Counted from the first letter of the stretch, positions 9,238-17,825 are shown. The stretch: 64,000 bases of DNA from Ignavibacteria bacterium (GCA_036262055.1 DATAJP010000001.1:186001-250000), one strand, 5' to 3'. Numbers and translations: made by a program. Notes: generated by a model from the letters alone, not told the origin.

Positions 9238-9319
9238 GGGGCTATAGCTCAGCAGGTAGAGCGTCCATGCAAACTATATAATTGCAGGAAGGGCAACGGT
9301 TCAATTCCGTTTAGCTCCA
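9238..9319 (+). tRNA. tRNA-Ala-like RNA with enlarged anticodon arm (no assignable anticodon)
   Basis: The sequence folds as a tRNA: acceptor GGGGCTA/TAGCTCC containing the G3-U70 pair that marks alanine tRNAs, discriminator A, T8-A9, D arm GCTC-AGCAGGTA-GAGC with G18G19, five-base variable loop AGGGC, T arm AACGG-TTCAATT-CCGTT. Only the anticodon arm is abnormal: 26 bases instead of 17. It can form TCC-A-TGCAA paired with TTGCA-GGA, eight base pairs with one bulged A, closed by the nine-base loop ACTATATAA. No standard seven-base loop with a sensible anticodon fits. No CCA is encoded, as in the normal tRNA-Ala(GGC) at 24687. It has its own promoter and terminator. It could be a functional tRNA-like RNA or a pseudogene; the intact pairing favours the former. 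Confidence 0.7.
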
Positions 9320-9341
9320 CAAAAATATCATTTCTTTCTTC

Positions 9342-9382
9342 AAAAGCTGTTTCTTAAGATTTTAAGAAACGGCTTTTGTTTA
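9342..9382 (+). terminator. Terminator of the tRNA-Ala-like gene
   Basis: A 16-base-pair stem (9342-9357 with 9362-9377, all pairs formed with one G-T, loop GATT) ends in TTTT and a T-rich tail. It lies 22 bases after the tRNA-like sequence. A-rich flanks let it act on both strands. Confidence 0.8.
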
Positions 9383-9463
9383 TGATTTTTCCTATCTATG
9401 TAATGTATTGTTTACATTTCCTTTACAATTCCATAATGCCATTGTTTTATTTTGAAGTAATTA

Positions 9464-10186
9464 ATGAGTGAAAAACATACAAGCGACGAACAGCATAAAG
9501 AAGAAGTAAGCACAATAATTATTTCTGACATTCACCTTGGTTCCGCAGTAGCGCGTCCTAAAAAAGTAAAAGAAACTTTAGAGAAATATAAGTTTGACAG
9601 GTTAATTTTGCTTGGAGATATTTTTGACGATTTGAATTTCACACGCCTCAAGAAAGACCATTGGAACCTGCTATCATACATCAGAAAATTATCAAATCCC
9701 GGAAAAAACATTGATGTAATTTGGGTTGAAGGAAACCACGACGAGGGACTTTCTGAAATCATGTCTCATTTAATCGGTATCGAGGTTTATGATGAATATG
9801 TATGGTTTGAACATGACAAGGCATATTTAGCAATTCACGGGCATCAGTTCGACAGATTTCTAAACGAGAACATTGTTATAAGCAACATGGCATCATTTGT
9901 TTATGACAGGATGCAACGAATGAGTTCGGAAAAACAAAAACTACCGAGATTTGTTAAGCGTATGAGCAAAGGATGGCTGCGCCTGGCTAATAAGGTCGCG
10001 GATGGTGCTATTGACTACGGCAAACATAAAGAAGCGGACATCGTTTTTTGCGGGCATACGCATCAGATTTTAACTAAGGAAAATCAGGGAGTTACGTATT
10101 ATAATTCAGGATGCTGGACGGATGTGCCTTCATCATATATTTCTATTGGTAAAGACGGGCAAATTAGGATACTCGAAGTGGAGTGA
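9464..10186 (+). CDS. Metallophosphoesterase, UDP-2,3-diacylglucosamine diphosphatase-like
   Basis: A 240-residue cytoplasmic calcineurin-like phosphoesterase. All five metal motifs are present: SDIHLGS (Asp22, His24), GDIFDD, EGNHDE, HGHQFD and CGHTHQ. The spacing and the long helical insert between HGHQFD and GHTHQ match the LpxH-like branch, which removes UMP from UDP-2,3-diacylglucosamine in lipid A synthesis. No other lipid A genes are nearby, so the substrate is inferred from family resemblance only. It has no clear Shine-Dalgarno sequence, and a terminator follows. Confidence 0.75.
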   Translation: MSEKHTSDEQHKEEVSTIIISDIHLGSAVARPKKVKETLEKYKFDRLILLGDIFDDLNFTRLKKDHWNLLSYIRKLSNPGKNIDVIWVEGNHDEGLSEIMSHLIGIEVYDEYVWFEHDKAYLAIHGHQFDRFLNENIVISNMASFVYDRMQRMSSEKQKLPRFVKRMSKGWLRLANKVADGAIDYGKHKEADIVFCGHTHQILTKENQGVTYYNSGCWTDVPSSYISIGKDGQIRILEVE

Positions 10187-10294
10187 TTTTTTTGAAAAAT
10201 TATGGTGTAACTTTTGATTTAGTGAAGCGTAAGAATATATATAATTATTTCATATCGTTCTTTACTTTCTCATTTCCCTTTGTTTTTAATTAGG

Positions 10295-10328
10295 AATCCG
10301 TCCCGTTCTTCGTGACGGATTTTTTTTA
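10295..10328 (+). terminator. Terminator after the phosphoesterase
   Basis: AATCCGTC at 10295-10302 pairs with GACGGATT at 10314-10321, followed by a run of T into the stop codon of the opposing ppa gene. It ends the plus-strand unit. Confidence 0.8.
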
Positions 10329-11012
10329 TTCAAAATTATTTTTGAGAAGATTATCGAGCGACTGATATTTTTTTAAATAGTCCTGATGACTTCGTTCAAT
10401 TACGTCATAAGCTTCATCCCTTCCGTAAACATGTGTGATTTCAACTTTTGATTTTCCTTCCGAGCCGGGAGCTTCTTTGTATGTAAGGAAGTAATGGCGC
10501 ATTCTGTCAACAAGTGCTTTCGGGCAGTCTTCAATCTCATCCCAGTTTCCTGAAATGTCATCCTGATGCATTACTGCAATTATTTTATCATCGGCTTCAT
10601 CACCGTCAATCATCCTGAACCCGCCTATGGGACTTGCTATAAGAAATATATCGCCGTGAGGTATTACACGCTCGGTAAGAACACAGATATCAAGCGGGTC
10701 ACCGTCACCCTTGATGTTTTGTTTGCCTGTTTTTTGCATGCATAATTCTGCAACTAAATCACCGCAGTAAGTTTGCGGAATGAAACCGTAAGGGGTAGGG
10801 CACACGTTAGAATATTTTTGCGGGCGGTCAACTTTTAGATAACCGCTTGCTTTGTCAATTTCATATTTCACAGTATCTGTCGGAACGATTTCTATGAATG
10901 TATTTACAATTGCCGGGCTGCGCCTGCCTATTTCTACGCCGTGCCAGGGATGCGATTTTAAAATTAATCTTATAGTTTTCCAAATCTCTTCGAGATTGTT
11001 AGAATCTTTCAT
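10326..11012 (-). CDS. ppa: Inorganic pyrophosphatase (family I)
   Basis: A 228-residue soluble pyrophosphatase hydrolysing PPi to two phosphates and so pulling biosynthetic reactions forward. The signature DGDPLDICVL holds the metal-binding aspartates, and FIEIVPTDTVKYEIDK gives the N-terminal Glu and Lys ligands. A 35-residue N-terminal extension (SHPWHGVEIG) makes it longer than the about 175-residue bacterial norm and nearer to eukaryote-like or Bacteroidota forms. It lies downstream of yebC-ruvC-ruvA on the same strand with a 21-base gap and may share the transcript. Confidence 0.93.
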   Translation of the reverse strand: MKDSNNLEEIWKTIRLILKSHPWHGVEIGRRSPAIVNTFIEIVPTDTVKYEIDKASGYLKVDRPQKYSNVCPTPYGFIPQTYCGDLVAELCMQKTGKQNIKGDGDPLDICVLTERVIPHGDIFLIASPIGGFRMIDGDEADDKIIAVMHQDDISGNWDEIEDCPKALVDRMRHYFLTYKEAPGSEGKSKVEITHVYGRDEAYDVIERSHQDYLKKYQSLDNLLKNNFE

Positions 11013-11033
11013 TATTATTTTTTATAAATATAT

Positions 11034-11642
11034 TTAAGAAATAACTTCGAGTGCTTTTTTTATAAGTTCTTCGGTTGAAAAATCAGCGCCATTGCTTTGC
11101 TTGATTGCCTCGCGAATGATTCGCTCAGCTTCGCTTCGCTGATAACCAAGATTCATAAGCGCGTTAAGAGCTTCAAGACGTGACTGGTCTTTTTGATTCA
11201 ATCCCGGTTGTGAAATGCTGTCATAATCATCAGCTTTGAGCTTAAATATTTTATCTTTCAGGTTCATCGAAATCAAATCAAGTTTTTTAGGTCCGATGCC
11301 GGGAATTTTGAAGGATGAAGTGCTTGCTCTGCCTGTGATAAGATTCATAATTTCTTCAAATGATACATAAGAAAGAATTGTATGAGCAAGTTTTGGTCCG
11401 ATGCCGCTTACGCTTAGAAGCATTTTGAAAATCTCTTTTTCTTTTTCATCTATAAACCCGAACATCGTTAGAGAATTTTCTTTTACATCTAAATGAATAA
11501 ACACTGAAATATCATCACCCTGTTTTAAATCCTGCTCCGATATTTTTTTTGAGGTATAAACCTGATAACCTACGCCGTTAACGTCGATTACAAGTTCATT
11601 GGATTTTTTAAATAATATTTTTCCTTTTAAAAATGAAATCAT
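11034..11642 (-). CDS. ruvA: Holliday junction DNA helicase subunit RuvA
   Basis: A 202-residue protein. It has an N-terminal OB fold (MISFLKGKILFK), two helix-hairpin-helix motifs (VSGIGPKLAHTIL and IPGIGPKKLDLIS) and a C-terminal helical domain III (LEALNALMNLGYQRSEAERII) that contacts RuvB. RuvA tetramers hold the four-way junction open for RuvB-driven branch migration. Its ATG overlaps the ruvC stop by four bases. ruvB is not in the window. Confidence 0.96.
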   Translation of the reverse strand: MISFLKGKILFKKSNELVIDVNGVGYQVYTSKKISEQDLKQGDDISVFIHLDVKENSLTMFGFIDEKEKEIFKMLLSVSGIGPKLAHTILSYVSFEEIMNLITGRASTSSFKIPGIGPKKLDLISMNLKDKIFKLKADDYDSISQPGLNQKDQSRLEALNALMNLGYQRSEAERIIREAIKQSNGADFSTEELIKKALEVIS

Positions 11643-12208
11643 CGGTTTAAAATTTTATCGGGATTTTCTTCAACAAATTTTTTCCAGCCATTTTTGTTTG
11701 AAACGCCGTTTCGTTTGGTTTTGAATTCTTTGAATATGTTTCCAAAAGAATAATAATGACAAAGAGCCACGGCAAGAGCATCTGTAGTGTCAATGAACTG
11801 AGGGTTCTCACGAATGTTTAAAATGCGTTTAACAATCTGGCGGACAACCTCTTTTGATGAAGCACCGTTGCCTGTGACGGATTTTTTTACTTCACGCGGG
11901 GAGTATTCAGTTATTTTCAACTTGGCATTTGCTGCTGAAATAATTGCCACACCGCGAGCCTGACCGAGTTTCAAAGTTGACTGCACATTTTTACTGTAAA
12001 AAGCTGTTTCGATCGCAAACTCATCGGGCTCAAACTCGTCAATTTTTTTGCAGCAAATATCGTAAATTTTTTTTAAGCGGTCTGAAAGATGCTCGGTGCT
12101 TTTACTGTTGATGGTATCGAAATTAATAACGGTAATTTTACCGTTCTTGCATTCGATGATGCCTATTCCGGTTATGATTGTTCCGGGGTCTATGCCTATA
12201 ATGCGCAT
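11639..12208 (-). CDS. ruvC: Crossover junction endodeoxyribonuclease RuvC
   Basis: A 189-residue RNase H-fold resolvase that cuts Holliday junctions symmetrically. Catalytic acids are visible: Asp7 in IGIDPGT, Glu in FAIETAFYSKN and the paired Asp in DTTDALAVALCH. I start it at ATG 12208 (MRIIGIDPG); the longer frame from 12250 reads through a GC-rich dispersed repeat and gives an implausible extension. The C terminus carries about 35 extra residues after the last catalytic motif. It overlaps ruvA by four bases, so the two are cotranslated. Confidence 0.95.
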   Translation of the reverse strand: MRIIGIDPGTIITGIGIIECKNGKITVINFDTINSKSTEHLSDRLKKIYDICCKKIDEFEPDEFAIETAFYSKNVQSTLKLGQARGVAIISAANAKLKITEYSPREVKKSVTGNGASSKEVVRQIVKRILNIRENPQFIDTTDALAVALCHYYSFGNIFKEFKTKRNGVSNKNGWKKFVEENPDKILNR

Positions 12209-12210
12209 TA

Positions 12211-12258
12211 GGTTAATCCCTCCCGCCACGACGGGACGTTCCGCCTCCAAAGGGGGAA
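12211..12258. repeat. GC-rich dispersed palindromic repeat between yebC and ruvC
   Basis: A stretch much richer in G+C than its surroundings holds CCCG-CCACGA-CGGG and a CCGCCTCCAAAGGGGG segment. It resembles the C-run/G-run element at 17826-17858. It fills the yebC-ruvC gap. Confidence 0.5.
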
Positions 12259-12268
12259 CAAAAAAAGT

Positions 12269-12997
12269 TTAATCTTCAACTTCAATGTCAGCGTTGGTAT
12301 AAACATTCTGAACGTCATCATAATCTTCAGCAGCTTCTATGCACCGGATAACATCGGCTGAATCTTTTTCAACAATCGTAATCAAATCTTTTGCAATGTA
12401 CTGCAACGAGGCATTTTTAATATTAACACTTTTATCTTCAAGACCTTTTCTTACCTGTTCGAAATTTTCCATAGCGCAGATAATTTCAAATGCATCATCA
12501 TCTTCTTTTAAGTCATCGGCTCCCGCATCAAGGATAATTTCCATTAGTTCATCCTCTGTTTTTGTTTTATCAACAATAAAAACTCCTTTACGCTCAAACA
12601 TCCATGCAACCGAACCGCTCTCACCAAGATTACCTCCTGCTTTTGAAATCAAATGACGTAAGTCAGCAACAGTCCTGTTCCGGTTATCAGTCACGCACTC
12701 GATAATCATCGCAATGCCCTTTGGTGCATAAGCTTCGTAAGTAACTTCCTCGTATGTAACTCCCTCAAGCTCACCGGTTCCTTTTTTTATTGCGCGTGTG
12801 ATGTTATCAGCAGGCATATTGACTGCTTTTGCATTCTGAACAGCCAAGCGCAATCGGGGATTAGCTCCGGCATCACCACCGCCGTGTTTTGCAGCTAACG
12901 TGATTTCTTTGGAAATTCTTGTAAAGACTTTTCCTCTTGCTGCATCAAGCGCGCCTTTTTTACGTTTAATCGTTGACCACTTACTATGTCCTGACAT
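12269..12997 (-). CDS. yebC: YebC/PmpR family DNA-binding regulator
   Basis: A 242-residue protein starting MSGHSKWSTIKRKKGALDA, the invariant YebC N terminus, with three domains of the TACO1/YebC fold (KHGGGDAGANPRLRLAV, then PADNITRAIKKGTGEL). Members act as transcription regulators, and in several bacteria as a translation factor easing stalling at proline runs. The order yebC-ruvC-ruvA is conserved widely, which suggests a shared operon here despite the inserted repeat. Its upstream gap carries TTCGAATTTTAAAT repeats. Confidence 0.95.
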   Translation of the reverse strand: MSGHSKWSTIKRKKGALDAARGKVFTRISKEITLAAKHGGGDAGANPRLRLAVQNAKAVNMPADNITRAIKKGTGELEGVTYEEVTYEAYAPKGIAMIIECVTDNRNRTVADLRHLISKAGGNLGESGSVAWMFERKGVFIVDKTKTEDELMEIILDAGADDLKEDDDAFEIICAMENFEQVRKGLEDKSVNIKNASLQYIAKDLITIVEKDSADVIRCIEAAEDYDDVQNVYTNADIEVED

Positions 12998-13006
12998 AAT
13001 TTAATT

Positions 13007-13099
13007 TTCGAATTTTAAATTTATAGATTTAAAGGTAGTCTCGAATTTCGAATTTTAAATCTCGAATTTTTTCAATTCGAAATTCTAGATTCGATATTC
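13007..13099. repeat. TTCGAATTTTAAAT direct and inverted repeats
   Basis: The 14-mer TTCGAATTTTAAAT occurs at 13007-13020 and, exactly, at 13047-13060. Further TCGAA/TTCGAAATT variants follow to 13099, some inverted. They lie between recJ and yebC on the minus strand, and could be a low-complexity expansion or a regulator site. Confidence 0.6.
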
Positions 13100-13103
13100 G
13101 AAA

Positions 13104-14846
13104 TTAATAAAACTTCATTTCTTTTATTTTCATGCGAATGGACTTATGTCCGTTCCATTCATTCCAGTCAAGAGAGTAACAAACATCGCACCTGTTGCCC
13201 GGCTTTATGTAACATGAATATTCAGCAGAATTAAAAAACACTGCATCAAAAACATTCTCAAATTCGTCATCAGCTAATTTAAAGATATGCGTATCTACCT
13301 TTCCGGTTTTCACGTCTCCAACTATGCGGACGTTCTTAGTGCAGAACACCGGGGTTACGTTTGACGGACCGTAAGGTTCAAAATACTGCAAAATGCTCAG
13401 TAAATAATTGTTTATTTCACTGAACTTAAGCTCGGCATCTATTTCAATTTCCGGAATTTTATCCTCGTCAGAAATCTGAGCTGAGGCAATTTCATTTAAC
13501 GCATTTTTAAACTCTTCAATTTTATCAACTTCAATCTCAAGTCCCGCAGCATGATAATGCCCGCCGTATTTTACAAGAAGGTTATCGCATTTTTTTAATG
13601 CCTCATAAACATTAAAGCCGTTTATGCTTCTTGCGCTTCCTTTTGCAACACCATTGACAGTTGTCAGCACGATTGACGGCAGATGATATTTTTCGACAAG
13701 ACGCGCAGCAACAATTCCCACAACACCGGGATGCCACGAATCATTATGCAGAATTATAACATTAAATTTTTCATTGAAATGATTTTCCTCACATATCGAG
13801 TAAGCAGTTTCGGTAATTTCTTTATCAAGCTTTCTTCTTTCGAGATTTTCCTTGTTCAGAATGCTTACAAGCTCATCAAGCTCTTCCTCTTTTTCGCTCG
13901 TGAGAAGTTCAACAGCCCGTTTTGCGTCGCCAAGACGTCCGACAGCATTGATTCTCGGAGCAATTGTGAATACAATGTTAGTTGTATTCATTGCGCCGAT
14001 TTTCATGTTGCTGCTTTCAATCAGGACGCGAAATGCCGGACGCGGATTTTTGTTGATAAGCTCAAGACCTTCATTAACAAGAATGCGGTTTTCATCGGTA
14101 ACGGAAACAATATCCGAAGCTGTAGCTATTGCGACAAAATCATATAATGTATGTGTAAAATTTGACTCACCGATCTTTTCACAAACTGCCTGAATAAGTT
14201 TGAATGCAACTCCTGTCCCGCAAAGATGCTTGAAAGTGTAAGAGCAATCTTTTCGCAAAGGATTAATTACGGCAAATGCATCGGGTAATTCATCCGGCGG
14301 TTGATGATGGTCGCAGATTATGAAATCAACTCCCAGCTCATTGGCATACTTAACCTGTTCTGCGGCAGTAATGCCGCAATCGATTGAAACTATGAGCTTT
14401 ATGCCTTGTTCTTTTGCAAGATTGATTGCTTTGTTGGAGATTCCGTAACCTTCGGTGATTCTGTCGGGAATATAGACAAGCGGTTCAGCTCCGAATTTTT
14501 TCAGGAAAAGATAAAACATCGAAACACCGCAGGTACCGTCAACGTCATAGTCACCAAGCACCATAATGCGTTCTTTGTTTTTGATTATTTCAACAAGACG
14601 GTCAGCAGCTTTTTCGCAGTCTTTCAATAAGAAAGGACTATAAAGTTTTTCTTTTGTTGGCTTGAAAAACTTTATGACTTTTGCGTAGTTAGTTATTCCA
14701 CGCTGATATAAAAGCTGGATTATTAAATCGGGAAGCCGGACGTTGGACTTTAAAGACTCAATTTCTTTTTTAAATTCATCTAAACTTTCACTGTTGGATA
14801 AAGCATTCTCCGGTAATAAGTTTTTTAATTTCCAATTTCGTTTCAA
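13104..14846 (-). CDS. recJ: Single-stranded-DNA-specific exonuclease RecJ
   Basis: A 580-residue DHH-family 5'-3' exonuclease. The DHH domain motifs are LGDYDVDGTCG, SIDCGIT and ICDHHQPP, with the family's LCGTGVAFKL; the DHHA1 domain has GGHYHAAGLEIE; the C-terminal OB fold is present. RecJ degrades 5' ends in RecFOR recombination and mismatch or base-excision repair. Together with ruvC-ruvA it makes this minus-strand block a recombination cluster. It lies just downstream of tRNA-Leu. Confidence 0.96.
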   Translation of the reverse strand: MKRNWKLKNLLPENALSNSESLDEFKKEIESLKSNVRLPDLIIQLLYQRGITNYAKVIKFFKPTKEKLYSPFLLKDCEKAADRLVEIIKNKERIMVLGDYDVDGTCGVSMFYLFLKKFGAEPLVYIPDRITEGYGISNKAINLAKEQGIKLIVSIDCGITAAEQVKYANELGVDFIICDHHQPPDELPDAFAVINPLRKDCSYTFKHLCGTGVAFKLIQAVCEKIGESNFTHTLYDFVAIATASDIVSVTDENRILVNEGLELINKNPRPAFRVLIESSNMKIGAMNTTNIVFTIAPRINAVGRLGDAKRAVELLTSEKEEELDELVSILNKENLERRKLDKEITETAYSICEENHFNEKFNVIILHNDSWHPGVVGIVAARLVEKYHLPSIVLTTVNGVAKGSARSINGFNVYEALKKCDNLLVKYGGHYHAAGLEIEVDKIEEFKNALNEIASAQISDEDKIPEIEIDAELKFSEINNYLLSILQYFEPYGPSNVTPVFCTKNVRIVGDVKTGKVDTHIFKLADDEFENVFDAVFFNSAEYSCYIKPGNRCDVCYSLDWNEWNGHKSIRMKIKEMKFY

Positions 14847-14864
14847 TTTTCATGTTATTAATTT

Positions 14865-14952
14865 TGGTGCTCAAAGAGAGACTCGAACTCTCACCCGTAT
14901 GACCCGGACTGCACCCTGAATGCAGCGCGTCTACCAATTTCGCCATTTGAGC
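14865..14952 (-). tRNA. tRNA-Leu(CAG)
   Basis: The reverse complement folds as a class II tRNA: acceptor GCTCAAA paired with TTTGAGC, D arm with GGTAGACGC, anticodon stem CTGCA/TGCAG around loop TTCAGGG with anticodon CAG (reads CUG), long variable arm, T arm GAGAG-TTCGAGT-CTCTC, discriminator A. CCA is encoded, unlike the two alanine-type tRNAs in this window. Confidence 0.95.
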
Positions 14953-14982
14953 AAGTTAAGAAATCATAAACTAACTACTATT

Positions 14983-15011
14983 AAATTAAATGTTTAAATG
15001 AGCATTTTCAA
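14983..15011 (-). promoter_or_regulatory. Probable tRNA-Leu promoter
   Basis: On the minus strand TTGAAA (15006-15011) is followed after exactly 17 bases by TAATTT (14983-14988). The start would fall about 24 bases before the tRNA. The same TTGAAA-17-TAATTT pair precedes the str operon. The -10 is weak. Confidence 0.45.
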
Positions 15012-15093
15012 TTTGAAAATAAAGGGATTAAATAAGGTATATTAGCATTTTTAGTTATTAAATTTGACGTGGGATTGTTAATTTGATGAAACT

Positions 15094-15849
15094 ATGATTA
15101 CAGTAAAAAACTTAATAAAAAAATACGAAAATACGCTTGCTGTAGACGGCATTTCATTTGAGATTCCCGATGGAGAAATATGCGGTTACATTGGCACCAA
15201 CGGAGCAGGCAAAAGCACGACTGTAAAAATTCTCATCGGAGCGCTTGATTTCGACAGCGGGGAAGTTCACGTGAACGGAATAAATGTAAAAGATAATCCA
15301 TTTGAGGTAAAAAAAATAATCGGGTATGTCCCCGAGAATGCAAATCTGTTTAATTCTCTTACAGTTACTGAGTTTTTGAATTTCATCGGTGAGGTATATG
15401 ACATTGATAAAGCTGTGCTAAGAAAACGAATAGACATTTTTGCTGAAATACTGAGTTTCACGGAATACCTGAATGAATCTATCGGTATTATATCAAAAGG
15501 CAACAGGCAGAAAACTTTGATTACTTCGGCGCTACTTCATAATCCGGATGTAATTTTTTTTGATGAGCCGCTGAACGGACTTGATGCAAATGCCATTTTT
15601 GCGTTTCAGGATTTGGTAAATGAGCTTTCTCAGAACAAAAAAACAATTTTTTATTGCTCGCATTTGTTGGACGTGATTGAAAAAATTTCGGACAGAATAA
15701 TTTTGCTTGATAAAGGAAAGATAGTTGTAAATTCACCGACTTCTGAATTAAAAAAAGGAGAAGGTTATTCAAATCTTGAATCATTATTCAAAAGCTTGCG
15801 TCCTGAGGAAAATACTAAAAAATTTAACTTCTCGGATATATACGGTTAA
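15094..15849 (+). CDS. ABC transporter ATP-binding protein (ABC-2 export type)
   Basis: A 251-residue nucleotide-binding subunit. It has Walker A GTNGAGKST, a Q-loop region (YVPENANLFNSLTV), signature SKGNRQK, Walker B PDVIFFDEPLNGLD and the switch His in YCSHLL. It resembles DrrA/NatA-type export ATPases. There is no permease gene on either side; the next gene, whose Shine-Dalgarno overlaps this stop codon, encodes an outer-membrane barrel. The ATPase must pair with a membrane subunit encoded elsewhere, or act otherwise. Confidence 0.9.
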   Translation: MITVKNLIKKYENTLAVDGISFEIPDGEICGYIGTNGAGKSTTVKILIGALDFDSGEVHVNGINVKDNPFEVKKIIGYVPENANLFNSLTVTEFLNFIGEVYDIDKAVLRKRIDIFAEILSFTEYLNESIGIISKGNRQKTLITSALLHNPDVIFFDEPLNGLDANAIFAFQDLVNELSQNKKTIFYCSHLLDVIEKISDRIILLDKGKIVVNSPTSELKKGEGYSNLESLFKSLRPEENTKKFNFSDIYG

Positions 15850-15858
15850 GGAGACTTC

Positions 15859-17763
15859 TTGCCCTTTCGGTTAATAATATTTTTGTTTTTGCTTCCTCTG
15901 AATTTTCTTTCTGCCCAGACTCTTTTGGTTCAGGAAGATACTTTATCTGTGAACAATACCATTAAAACGGATTTCAATAACGATATTAATTCTTCCAATC
16001 TTTTTAATTACATAAATTATCAGAACATATTCCAGAAATTCCGTGTAACGATAAATAATAAATTTAATTCCAACGTTTCAAAGCTTCAGCAAAAATTTTT
16101 CAGAGATTATAACGAAACTAAAGCGACAATTAATTACATGCTCAGCGATAAATTTGAAAGCGGGGCGGGAATTACTTATTCGACATTCTCCGATAACAGA
16201 AATATCGGAATAAACGAGAACAAAAGTATATTTTTATTTTCTAATACAGACTATAAACCGTTTCAGGAACTTGATTTAAATTTTAAAGCAGGTTTTGTTT
16301 CGGATAATCAGGTTGGCGAGGAAAATACCGGCATTAAGGGTGTGCTGAATTCAAATTTGAAATCTTATGCATTCGATAGTTACATATCCAACGGCAGAAT
16401 GCAATTGATGTATGAAAATCTTACCGAGAAGTTGAATTATAATGCTGAGATATCAGGAGAATTGTTCAGGCAGTTTGAGGGATTTGCAGATAATGCGGGG
16501 TATATAAAAATTTTTAACAGACGGACAGATTTATATTTTCCTGCAACGAGTGATGTCAGAACGCTTTATAACGTGAATAATAATACAGAATCCAGGATAG
16601 AAACGTTTATGGGACTCGAAGACAAATTGAATTATTTATTAAACAGCAATTTATTGTTCTCTGTTTCAGGACTATATTATACCAGACAGGTGAATAGAGA
16701 TATAAAATATAAAACCTTTTCTAATGTTGTTATCATAGATAACAGCTATGATTCAAAAATAAACGAAAGTAATCTTGGAGTTAACCCGGAGCTTCAGTAT
16801 TTTACCGATAAGTTTTTAACAAGATTAAAACTTCAATACACGGAACGCTCAGAAACACACGTGCCTGAAGGACTTGAAAACTACACGCAGGCGCAGGCAA
16901 GAGAGCTGACCCGAATAGAAAGAAATAAAAATAATCTCGGCAAACGAACTTCGCTTTTTCTTGACTCATATTATCAATTGACTAATACGCATTATTTCAA
17001 ATTTATGAGCTCGTATTCGCTCTTCAAGTATGACACTGACAGCGATGAAAATTTCGATGATAGGGATGAAGTTTACTTTGTCGGGTCTGTTGCTCATAAG
17101 TATTCCAATCTAAATAATTTCGAAATTGAAACTACTTTTGATTTGAGCAGGTCACATCTGAAATATATTTTTCAGGAAAGAAGCTCCAATAACAACGTCA
17201 ATAATATCTATAAGCTGACCTCTACGAGTTATTTTGCGCCATCAAAAAATTTCATAACCAAAAATATTGTTTCGGTTCTTGCAAATTATACCGTTTATGA
17301 TTTCGAGGATTTGCTTTCGCAGGTTCAGAGCTTTTCATACAGGCAGCTTTATGCAAAGGATTCGACATCATATAATTTCATAAAACCGATGTATTTAAAT
17401 CTGATAGGCGAAATTAAATATTCCGAACAGGGTGAGTTTTTTAATGACGAATTTTCAGTAAACCCATTGACTTATTATGAAGATAAAAATTTCACCGCTG
17501 AGATTTTTTATAAAATTTTTGAAAATTTAATCATATCGGGCGGATATAAATATTTTGAACAGAAGAGATTTGATTATGAATCGGGCATAAAAACTCTGAA
17601 AAATACCATCATCAATGCAGGTCCGTTGGCAAATTTAAGATTATATTTAAAAAATTATTCTTTTGTTAAATTCACATATAGTTTAGACAGCTATAGATAC
17701 TCGGAGAGTTCATTGAATAACTCTTCGAGTTCAGTCATTTTAAATGTGGAATGGAATCTTTAA
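15859..17763 (+). CDS. Predicted outer-membrane beta-barrel protein, TTG start
   Basis: A 634-residue protein with a signal peptide (MPFRLIIFLFLLPLNFLSAQ) and then alternating hydrophobic/polar strands rich in Tyr, Asn and Phe, ending in VILNVEWNL, as expected for a barrel recognised by the BAM complex. I recognise no named family. The TTG start at 15859 is supported by AAGGAG at 15848-15853, five bases away, which overlaps the ABC ATPase stop. The two genes therefore form an operon. A channel or assembly role for an exported substrate is inference. Confidence 0.75.
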   Translation: MPFRLIIFLFLLPLNFLSAQTLLVQEDTLSVNNTIKTDFNNDINSSNLFNYINYQNIFQKFRVTINNKFNSNVSKLQQKFFRDYNETKATINYMLSDKFESGAGITYSTFSDNRNIGINENKSIFLFSNTDYKPFQELDLNFKAGFVSDNQVGEENTGIKGVLNSNLKSYAFDSYISNGRMQLMYENLTEKLNYNAEISGELFRQFEGFADNAGYIKIFNRRTDLYFPATSDVRTLYNVNNNTESRIETFMGLEDKLNYLLNSNLLFSVSGLYYTRQVNRDIKYKTFSNVVIIDNSYDSKINESNLGVNPELQYFTDKFLTRLKLQYTERSETHVPEGLENYTQAQARELTRIERNKNNLGKRTSLFLDSYYQLTNTHYFKFMSSYSLFKYDTDSDENFDDRDEVYFVGSVAHKYSNLNNFEIETTFDLSRSHLKYIFQERSSNNNVNNIYKLTSTSYFAPSKNFITKNIVSVLANYTVYDFEDLLSQVQSFSYRQLYAKDSTSYNFIKPMYLNLIGEIKYSEQGEFFNDEFSVNPLTYYEDKNFTAEIFYKIFENLIISGGYKYFEQKRFDYESGIKTLKNTIINAGPLANLRLYLKNYSFVKFTYSLDSYRYSESSLNNSSSSVILNVEWNL

Positions 17764-17825
17764 GTGAAAAGTAAAAAGGCAAAAGTGAAAAATCCATTGA
17801 GATTATTTAAAATGTTCAGAGATTA

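Noticed and set aside
9238-9319. tRNA with a group I intron or a tmRNA fragment
   Set aside because: The insert is nine bases, far too short for an intron, and there is no tag-peptide or pseudoknot region nearby.
12209-12250. Longer ruvC start
   Set aside because: The extension reads through a GC-rich repeat; RuvC proteins begin at MRIIGIDPG.
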